Assembly: GCA_009801015.1 (NCBI GenBank)
Contig: VHZZ01011449.1
Location: forward strand, 31,521 to 54,050
Direction of reading: 5' to 3'
Length of the DNA: 22,530 nucleotides
DNA from: Silene noctiflora
Taxonomy: Eukaryota; Streptophyta; Magnoliopsida; Caryophyllales; Caryophyllaceae
Positions 14,151 to 22,530 of the stretch are shown here, piece after piece. Positions within the stretch are counted from its first letter, which is position 1. The number at the start of each line of letters is the position of its first letter. A program made the translations under genes and the position numbers. A model generated the notes under the pieces. That model was not told where the DNA came from and searched no databases. It worked only from the letters and a program-made list of their open reading frames with translations.

Positions 14151-14851
14151 ATCCACCTAATCATTTAGCAAACTTTCCAACTCATGTTATAATGCAACCA
14201 AGTGATAATATGATGCCAATTCCACTTATCCAATTACAAGATATGATGAACATCCAGTATTAATATGCAACCAAACCCTAATTACCCACTTACTCACGAT
14301 ATCATGCAACTACCACATATAATATGTATTTCATGACAACTAATACAAAGGTAAACACTCATATCATCACAGCTAAGTATGGAAAACCCTACCTCTTATA
14401 AATCTTCAAGTAGTCAAGCAAGCAAACAAGCTAGAAGCGCTCCTCAATGAAGTCTCCCCCTACACAATTAGTGACTAACTATTACAACCAATTACTACAA
14501 CAATAACCATACTAATTAACCCTTTAATTATCTCACCTAATTAGTCAAAACCCTAATTAATTCCATAAAACAACATACTAGAAGATTAGGGTTTACTAAT
14601 AAGAGAATAAAGGGAAAAGTGTGAATGTATATTTACAAATGTAAACAATTGACAAGGATTGTGAATTGGAGAGTAAATCTTCAAAAGTATGGTGGAATCT
14701 TTGAGGATAAGGTTTGGAGGGTTTTTGGGATTTTTGAGAGATAAGGAGGTTAGGGTTTTGGTGAGTAAATGAGTAAAAATCTGAAATTGGGGTTAATATA
14801 CCAAGCCGCACTTAGCACAAAGCCCATTCACGAAACAACCCTGAGCCCGTA

Positions 14852-15008
14852 CACTCGGTCGAGTGCTCGATGGCACTCGGTCGAGTGCATCAGCCACTCG
14901 GCCGAGTGACACACGTTCCAATGGAACAATGCCCAGAGGGCACTTTGTCCACACACACGGTCGAGTGAAGGGCCACTCGGCCGAGTACTCAGTTGTACTC
15001 GCCGAGTG
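14852..15008. repeat. six CACTCGGTCGAGTG-type near-palindromes
   Basis: Copies lie at 14852-14865, 14874-14887, 14895-14908, 14954-14967, 14974-14987 and 14996-15008. Each is a 13-14 base near-palindrome with the centre GGTCGA, GGCCGA or GCCGA. They occupy the U3-like part of the minus-strand LTR, upstream of its TATA box at 14793-14800. Confidence 0.85.
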
Positions 15009-15010
15009 CA

Positions 15011-15668
15011 CTAGTAGAATTTACGTGGTATTATAGAGTCGATTTTATGAGACGAGATCTTACTTGTTTCGATTAGCTTACGGAGTATGCTAAAAAGGTA
15101 GGATTTCCTACTCGGTTTTAGTAATATGAATGCTTGTTGGTGTGTCCATTGTCCTTGTTTTCATTATAAAAGTCGTATGACATCATATTATGATATTGGG
15201 ATTGTTGTGAGTCTCATGTTGTTATCGGAAATGCATATTAGCATGATATAGAGTTATGGCGACTCAAAGAGTCGGGATATTTGAGAAATTAGTGTTTATG
15301 GTAAATTTGGGAGTGTGCCTCATGACGATTCATATATTAGCATATTGTGTTGCATATTGCATTCATTGTGATTGTCGTATATGTGGAGGATGTGGTAGAG
15401 TTATGGTGGTTGTTAAGAAGATGTAACACGGGTCGGGAGATTGTCTTACGCTTGGGTCGCCTCTCGGAGCTTCCCACTCTAAGAGGGACGTGCACGTTTA
15501 TGAATTGAGTACGGAGGGCCTCGTGTGGTGTTACGACGCCTGACAGTGGTCCGGTTAACACCTATGCTTGGTATAACAGGCGTGTCCCGAGTTTTTGTTT
15601 TACAGACTGCGGTCAGGCTGTTTGGAGGGCGGTGCCGTCACCGGGTTGTTGCACCGTGGATGTGTTCC
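15011..15668 (+). mobile_element. LTR fragment related to the minus-strand copy, opposite orientation
   Basis: The plus strand here matches the minus-strand LTR in order: AAAGGTAGGATTTCCTACTCGG near 15095-15116, then an ATGTGGAGGATGTGG run. An ACGGGTCGGGAG to GGGACGTGCACGTTTATG block follows at about 15425-15505, and GACTGCGGTCAGGCTGTTTGG near 15605-15625. The U3 palindromes and promoter part are absent here. The two copies are well diverged, which suggests old insertions. This is an LTR fossil with no coding part. Confidence 0.55.
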
Positions 15669-15671
15669 TTG

Positions 15672-18600
15672 TAACACCCGCAATTTTCTACTCTCATTTA
15701 TTTTGAATTTTTGTTTATGGAATTTAAATTTTAATACATATATTTACCGATTTTGTTCAAATCGCTAATTAATGTCGTTTTAAATCTTATTTCAGTCTGA
15801 TTTCTTCTCGCGCTGACTTTTTATTTAAAGGACATTTTTGTAAGTAAAAATGGAAAATCCATTTTGGCCCCATTGATATAAGGACTGTGTTTTTGGTTAA
15901 CAGACAAGTTAATTATTTAACTGGATTTATCCTTTTTATTCTTTTATTTGAAATCCTTAGTATAATTATTTTTATTCTATCTTTGTTGATTTTTACAACA
16001 AAATGGAGAAGATATTTTGGATTGTTATGTTTTTATTTGGTTGGTTTCTTGTTAGGCAAATAAGGAGATTTTGTGCTTGTTTTCTTATTTTGTTTCTTTT
16101 AAACAATCCTTATTTTGTCTACATACATTCTTATTCCACTTTTTTCAAAATAAAATAAAATAAGGATAATCAAACCCTAAAAACTCTCTAATTAAAGAGC
16201 CGTGACATTTAGCAATTAAACAGCAACTCTTCTTCATCTCGCACGTATTTAAAAGTTTTACGTAGATGCTTGTGTTCTTGCTTCTTATTTCCGTTATTTG
16301 AATCGATCTTCTTTCATCAACCGTTCATCCTATTCTAAGGGCTATCGTGACGATCCTTACAAAGACGAGTACCATATCCAGTCGGATAGCGATTAGAGGT
16401 GACTTCGACGGTACTCGGTATTACACGAGTTAATTGTTGTAGTTGCATGTATTAGGAAATTTGATATTGTTCATTATCTTTTTTTTTTTATTGTTGCTGC
16501 AAATTCTGTTAGTTGATGCAAGGTTTCAATTTTATGACGATTTCATGAATCTCGCATATGTTTTGTTCTACGAACTTTTCGGAAAAAAAATCTAGTAAAC
16601 GGGCCGAGACATATTAATTCTTATAAGATAAATTTGTATGTACGTATGGTGGTGTGTGTGCTGCTTCATCCCTTCCCGCTGTTCAAATTTAGTTCACTCT
16701 CATCATTTGTATATTACGTACCATCAAATTTAAAGAATCCGTCTTTTGCGTTAGGAAAGCCGTGTACCTATGTGTGATTTACAAAGATATTAAGGTTCAG
16801 TTTTGTGATGATTTTGAGCCTATAATTTCGGTTTTACATTCTGTTTTGAGTAAAATAAATATGTTGCGAAAATTAGCAATTTTCGTCTTTGATCGGAAAA
16901 CCGAGTGTCTTTGATCCCACTTTTGTTTATTTCGAAAATCTGATTATTCATTTAAAATTTGTCACAAATTGATGTTTATGAATTATTTTTTTTTTTTTAC
17001 TGGAATGAATAATGGATTTTAAGATACCATGAATTTTTGTGGTAATTATTTTGGAGTTATAGTACTTCGTATTTGTTTCGGATTTTATAGTTTTGATACG
17101 GTTTTTGCGATTATAGTGATGCTGAATATTTTTTAATTATATTTAAAATACTTTTTCAAATGCTTAATTCACGAAAATTTAGCAGAGACATGGATTACCA
17201 AGGTGTGTAAAATTTTAGGTCATGAATACCTTCATTTCGATTTTATAAGTAATTTAGAAGTTGTGGCAAAACCGTTCGTTAATTCTACTGAATCTGACAG
17301 TCTGTTTATAAAATTTATATCGCCTACTTTTATTTCGAATATGCAAAAATGTTGAAAAGAGACTCATATTATTTTTAAGCCTAGAGTCTGCACAAAAAAT
17401 ATCATAAATTTACGATGTATGGTTTTCTCAGAATAAGTTATTTGTGAACAACTCGCCTGTAAACTACAAGTATGTCTTTTGCTCAAAGATTAATTCGTAA
17501 AACATATTTTGCTTTTGATACCGTGGCTAATATTTTTCTCACACAAACTTTGGGATGTCTAGTTAATCTTAGAATTTTACTTTGCCTTAGTATGTTTTTT
17601 TTAAAGTCGTTTCATGAACTGAAACATTTTGGGTATCTTTTTTTGACAGCTTTTAGAAATGAATTTTTAGACTTTCGCCTTTTGAAGTTGGTTATAAAAT
17701 GAAAGTTGTAGCTAAGAGATACAGGAAACCACGAAAATTAGCCTTGCGTCATTTATATTTTTCTGTATTTAATTATGAATTTTACAGTACTGATGTTCTG
17801 TTTTATAAACTGTTTTAGGACTCCGTCTCATTAAGGCCTAAATAATATATTTTTACTAAAGTATTTTAAGATAATTGTTGGATTTAAGTTTTAAATACGG
17901 TGATTAATCAAATTATAATCCTTGGATTAATTTTATACTTTTGGAGGTGATATTTAAGCTTCCTATTTTGAAGAAATAAAAGTGTAGTTCACTTACGAAC
18001 CTTTGAGATAATTCTATTTGAATTATATACTATCTTTGGGATATTTTTTTAAGTTTGGAATAATTCAAGGAAGGGAATAAGAATAATAAACTAAGGCATA
18101 CGAGTTCTTATACAACTATATGATTGGGTACCCTAGTGGGAGGTACAGATTGTCGTAGAGTAATGTACATGTACTTAGACCGGGACTACGCACTGCGTGG
18201 TAAGACGAGTCCTGTTATAGTTTGTTGTCTAGTGTAAGATGCTGCGGTATCAAGGAGTATAGCTAAAGTTACTTTCTGGCCTGAACTAAATTATTTCCAT
18301 TCTGTCATTTGAGGAATTTTGCTTTTAAGCATGCAACATGTGGTGACCTATTCTTGTTAAACATGTTTTGATATTTCAATTTATTTATTTTTGATATATA
18401 ATCTGCTTCTACAATATTTATATCATGTGATATGGCTGGGAGAACGTCGAGTTACTCCCCACTGATTGTGGCTGTTATGTTTATAACATGACGGGTATTT
18501 GTTTTGGCTGGGTGTATCAGTGTGAGCTAGCGAGTAGTTTGCAGATCCTACTCTGTTTTTATACTTCCTTTTCTGGTTTTAGTTTGAACACTCTTGGAGG

Positions 18601-19133
18601 TTTTTGTTTTAGCCCTCGTTAGAAAAGTGGCATTTGTATTTGACTAACCGTTTTGGAGTTTTATCTTTGAGAATTTTACACATTCTCGATTTTATCACGG
18701 TTAGAACTTTTATCTTTGTGTTATTAATCCCAAGTCAACAATGATTCCGTCATTGTTTTGCATTAGATTTTATAGGGGATTACATCCCTGGTACCGGTGA
18801 AGTGGTTACAAAGTTGTAACGGATGAAGAGTCGCGTCTTGTGCATTCCGTTGACATGTTGCATAGTTATATACTCGTGTAGCGTCTTAAGCATTTATATT
18901 TTTGAAACTGGCGTGTGTTGGTTGTGCGTAATTGTCACCTGCTTTAATTCGGGTGACATGTATTGATCCATATGATATTTTCGAACATATGGGGAACAGT
19001 TTGAGTACAAGTTTGGTTTTTGTATCTCGTGGGAGACGAGACGAGCTACAAACACTTGGAATCGAGTTGTATAGCTAGATGATAGACGACGTAGATGGTA
19101 CTAGTCTTAACCCGGTCGGTGAAAATCCTAGTT
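15672..19133 (+). mobile_element. probable long LTR of a Tekay/Del-type chromovirus
   Basis: It opens with TGTAACACCCGCAATTTTC; TGTAACACCC is a common start of Tekay/Del-type Ty3/gypsy LTRs. A promoter-leader-like zone lies at about 16150-16430 (AAACCCTAAAAACTC, later GACTTCGACGGTACTCGG). TCTGACAGTCTG followed by AAATTTATATCGCCTA near 17293-17330 resembles text I associate with the long LTRs of this group. Its right limit is set only by the neighbouring LTR. I see no gag or pol, so it is either a solo LTR or one end of a larger fossil. Short open frames in it (for example 17472-17702) show no domain. It looks old. Confidence 0.4.
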
Positions 19134-19939
19134 TGCAAGACTAATTAACTAATCCTGGCCAGTAACTAATTAATTAAATTCAGGACAATAATTAAACAAC
19201 ACAAAACAATTTAACAATCAATTCATTAAGATAAACCCCCTTCTAACTACCTAGATCCCCATTCACACTAGATTAATAATTTAGCTACTAATACTAACAA
19301 GAACTACAACAATAAGGTGAATATAAAACATAATTAAAAGCATGTAAAAGATTAATAATAATGCAATTATAAAATTAGAACTTGAATTAATAATTAATGA
19401 AGAAATATTAACATAGTACCGTAAATAAAGGCGTAGATCTGGAAGAATAATAATAGCTAAACTAAACTAAGATTTTCTAGGAGTTTTTATATAAAATAAT
19501 GCGTAACCTAATAATTAAGCACGAGTTTCTTATTTATATTACAAATAAACCGACTTAAGGAAAGTTCCGGGAAAGTCTTAAGCGAAGTGGATCCTCGATC
19601 GAGTCAAGCATACTCGATTGAGGACATCATGCTCGATCGAGGTACCACCTACTCGATCGAGGAACTAGCCTCAGCTTCTTCGTCTTACGATTTCTTCTCT
19701 TCTTTCCATCTTTCTTCCTTGGTTTCCGTGCTATCTTTTCCGTACTTTGTCTTGCCAACTCCGCGGTGCTCCTTATCATCAAATTGCTCCACAAATGCAT
19801 TCAATCTGCATTAAAATACCAAATGGCGGAAGTATCGACATTCTAACATAAACAGCATATAAAATGACATATTAAAGCACAAAACCGTCTCAAAAGTAGC
19901 TAAGGGAAGATATAAAAGTGTATATAAATACGACTCATA
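19134..19939 (-). mobile_element. 3' LTR of an Athila/Tat-type Ty3/gypsy element
   Basis: On the minus strand the sequence just before this block is a polypurine tract, GATTTGGGGGAG (plus strand 19941-19952). The block then opens TATGAGTCGTATTTATATAC, the form I expect at Athila/Tat LTR starts. The likely 3' end is a CA at 19134-19135 (plus strand TG). That gives about 806 bp, but the 19134 end is a judgement. Four CTCGATCGAG-type motifs lie at 19593-19662. The second LTR would be beyond the right edge, so age cannot be estimated. Confidence 0.6.
19593..19662. repeat. four CTCGATCGAG-type near-palindromes
   Basis: Copies lie at 19593-19604, 19612-19623, 19631-19642 and 19651-19662, spaced about 19 bases apart. 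They sit within the Athila/Tat-type LTR. A related pair lies at 21770-21781 and 21789-21800 in the same element, also 19 bases apart. Confidence 0.85.
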
Positions 19940-19940
19940 A

Positions 19941-21828
19941 AACTCCCCCAAATCATCTCTTTGCTTGTCCTCAAGCAAAAAGTTGACACAAAATACAAAA
20001 GACAAACATACAAATGGTGAATGAATAACTCAGAGCTAATGTTAATGCACATACAAATACCAATCTATCCATATCTATAACAAAGTAATGACAAAAGTGC
20101 AGCAATAAAACAAATTCAAAGGCACGGGTAATAGAAAACTCAGCTCAAATCTCAAGATGTTACATGATACCGAAATATAGACAATAGCGAAACACCTTTC
20201 AATCTTGCAAGACAAATTTGTCGGATTCTCACGGATTCACTCATGCACTCATAAGTATATGTAAGGGTGAGTTATATGTAAAGATAGAAAGAAATAAGAA
20301 CAATTACTCGACTTATGAAACATGCATGCAATCTAATGTGATAGAAATTTCTCCAACTAGTACGCATTCACATCATAGACAAAAGTACATGTATTAATGA
20401 CAGTAAAGATGACAAATGGGTGAAGGTATAGAAGTGGTTTGTGCCAAAGACATGTATGAAAATGTGAGGCTAAGTCGGTAGTCGCAGTGCTAAAACCAAA
20501 ACCAAATCTACGATAGTAAGCACAAATAAACTCAGCTAGAGAAATCATCTAAACTTTGAAAACACATGAGAGACAACAAACTACTCTCCAAAAATGCAAT
20601 AGACTCTAGTAACCAATTTTTTTTTACCTCTTAACAAAATCAAATGAAGCAACTCTTTCTTTTATCTTTCTATTTTTTTCTCGAATTTTTTCTTTTTCTT
20701 TTTCACTTATTTTTTCGATTTTTTTTTTTCGATTTCTTTTGCTTCATATTATTTTTTCTTTTTCCGACATAAGAGATACAACACAATTGCTAACAAAATT
20801 TGCTACACCCATAAGACAAGATATCGTCCCATCCCAACCATAGTAGCAAAATAAACATGATAAACAAGCAACTGCGACTGTCCCGATAAGGTAGGTAAAT
20901 TCTGGACTGTAGCTATAAGATAAGGTATGGAATAGGCTACAATTATTCAAACGATCTAAACATAATGAACTCAATTGCAAGAGTATAAAATCAAGTCAAT
21001 TTGGCTATGCAAGGCTTATTTGAATGGTAAGAACCGCCTTTACTCATGTACTCAAGTCAAATGAACGCATAGAAGTATCAAGAAACTAATGTCACACTTA
21101 AGCAAATTAATGTTACACATTCCATAAGGAGAACCCACACTCAAAACCTAAATAACAATGAGACCAATTTATTGATGTTCCTAGCCTAGAAAGCTCTATA
21201 GACCTTAGAATTTAAGTAGTTTACCAATATAATTTTGTCAAATTTACTTGGCATAAGGCATATAAAAAACGGTCAAGACTCGAGTTATGAGCTTTGTTTT
21301 CTTGAATAACATGTCAAAACAATGTACATGGATAACTAAATTGGGATTCAAATGCAAAAACAAATGCAAATTATCATCATTGCTATATAATTCACCAAGA
21401 CTCCACCTAAAACAAATGAAAAACATATTTTTGGATTTTTTAAATTTTTTTATTTTTATGGATTTTTGATTTTAAAAGCACACAACATAAATAAACTCAT
21501 CCCCCAAACCTAAATGTCACAGTGTCCTCATTGTGACTCTATCAGCATAGCAATCACACAAAACCAAAAGCAACCTAAAGGATACTACTAACAAAGGAAA
21601 GGGAAAAACTAAAGAACTAAAGATAATACAATAAAAGAAAATACAAGGAAAGATAGTACCAGCTGTAGAGATAGCCAACTCCACCAAACCAGCTGCAAAA
21701 TAGGGGATGTAGTGACAAGCTGCGTGAGTCCATCATCGTGGGCTACGTTTCAGTCCTAGAATCACGGATACTTGATCGAGTGTTGATGACTCGATCGAGT
21801 GTACACCATGTGAGACATTTCTTGTACT
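19941..21828 (-). mobile_element. non-coding 3' region of the Athila/Tat-type element
   Basis: On the minus strand this leads from the end of the protease-region frame to the polypurine tract. It contains TTGAGGACAAGCAAAGAG just before the tract, a conserved landmark of this clade. A long purine run (plus strand T/C, about 20655-20750) and a pair of CTCGATCGAG-type motifs (21770-21800) also lie here. No reverse transcriptase, RNase H or integrase sequence is recognisable in any frame. The short open frames on either strand show no domain. Confidence 0.6.
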
Positions 21829-22530
21829 TTAAATTAAATGCTCACCCATGGCACAATCAAAACAACTCAAAGCACGCATTAGTAAGTCAAAAAGCTGGAC
21901 ATATGCTACACACAGACATAAGTAGCACCAATATATATTAAAAGCATAGAGAGTCGTCAGAAAATACAGTTGAGGCGCATCAAACTCAAAATCCAAAAAA
22001 ATAAAAGGTAGAAAAAAGTGTTCACTACCTTCCACCTTGGCATCTATGGGAAAAAAAGTTACAACTTCGCCTATGACATGAGGAGTCACAGCTTCTACAT
22101 TGACCTCAATGACGGGATCTTCTCTAAAAATTTCAGCCTCTAGAGCATCAAGCTTAGCTTCCAAACTGTCACTTACCTCAAGGCTGTAAACCGTCGTAGG
22201 AGCTGGTTTATCTCCATAGATTAACTTCTCTATCTCAGCTACCTTCTTGCTCCATGGTCCTAATGCAACAGCAGGGGCGTCAGACGGATTCCTGTCCAAA
22301 CATAAAGCAAGATAGTCATCAATACTATAATCAAAGGTGTTAATCATATGACAGCTAGCTAACTCGGGATGCTTTATTGCTTTATCAAGAATAAATGTAA
22401 GTCTATCATCCCCAATTCTAAATTTAAGACTACCGTCCCTAACATCTATGACCGCCCCCGCAGTGTGAAGGAAAGGTCTACCTAGAATAATAGGGACTTG
22501 GGAGTCCTCAGCCATATCCATAACAATGAA
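21829..22530 (-). mobile_element. protease-region reading frame of an Athila/Tat-type Ty3/gypsy element, cut by window edge
   Basis: The minus-strand frame opens at the window edge with MDMAEDSQVPIILGRPFL, then TAGAVIDVRDGSLKFRIGDD. The IILGRPFL-TAGAVIDV block is the flap and C-terminal part of the retropepsin in the gag-pol of Athila/Tat-type elements. The following 100 or so residues, rich in E, D and A, resemble the linker after the protease. The frame's final 50 residues look non-coding. Gag and the rest of the protease would lie beyond 22530. It is a partial fossil in this window, and whether the whole element is broken cannot be judged here. Confidence 0.75.

Larger units (their letters stand above)
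12606..15010 (-). mobile_element. degraded LTR of a Ty3/gypsy-type element, minus orientation
   Basis: Read on the minus strand, the order is six CACTCGGTCGAGTG-type near-palindromes (14852-15008), a TATATTAA box (14793-14800), and a leader rich in ACCCTAA. A GAGGTAGGGTTTTCC block follows near 14390, and a GC-rich GGGACGTGCACGTTCATG block lies at about 12640-12960. The last two blocks are matched in the same order in the plus-strand piece at 15011-15668. That order (U3-like palindromes, promoter, leader) is typical of long plant gypsy LTRs. It is interrupted by at least the hairpin element at 13420-13564. It looks old and broken, and no coding region of the element is visible. Confidence 0.55.

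Noticed and set aside
17472-17702. 76-codon plus-strand frame as a gene
   Set aside because: No domain or promoter context is visible, and it sits in a region best explained as a long LTR.
20641-20760. Long T/C-rich tract as the polypurine tract of the minus-strand element
   Set aside because: The tract next to TTGAGGACAAGCAAAG at 19941-19952 fits the clade's known layout better and sits directly at an LTR-like start.

Overview
This window is nuclear DNA from a flowering plant, probably a eudicot. It has AT-rich intergenic sequence, GT-AG introns and dense retrotransposon debris. Two intact protein-coding genes lie on the minus strand in its left half. The family could not be fixed; the style of the long terminal repeats would suit Caryophyllales, but that is only an impression.

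Layout, left to right. Positions 1-767 are the 3' side of the first gene, with one unexplained exon-like fragment and a perfect hairpin. Positions 768-4867 hold a five-exon gene for a UBA-containing ubiquitin-conjugating enzyme of the UBC27/UBE2K type (194 residues). Its first intron is packed with repeats: a 439-bp element with a 9-bp target duplication and a seven-copy GAGACCGTCTC array. Positions 5933-10730 hold a twelve-exon gene for a GT29 sialyltransferase-like Golgi protein of the SIA1/SIA2 type (437 residues). All twelve exons join in frame at GT-AG boundaries. Both genes are read in the same direction and are separated by about 1.07 kb. I see no functional link between them.

Upstream of the GT29 gene is a 714-bp GC-rich DNA element with long terminal inverted repeats and an 8-bp target duplication. 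From about 11.8 kb to the end the window is mobile-element sequence: a short hairpin MITE, two related LTR pieces in opposite orientation, a probable long Tekay/Del-type LTR, and a minus-strand Athila/Tat-type Ty3/gypsy element. That last element shows a 3' LTR, a polypurine tract, a long non-coding 3' region and a protease-region reading frame that leaves the window at its right edge.

I found no RNA genes, CRISPR arrays or clear new biochemical system. The most notable observations are the two well-delimited non-autonomous DNA elements, the shared GAGACCGTCTC core in two unlinked repeats, and clusters of CTCG(A/G)(T/C)CGAG near-palindromes in two different LTRs. Two ambiguous bases (N) lie near 11545 and 11576.
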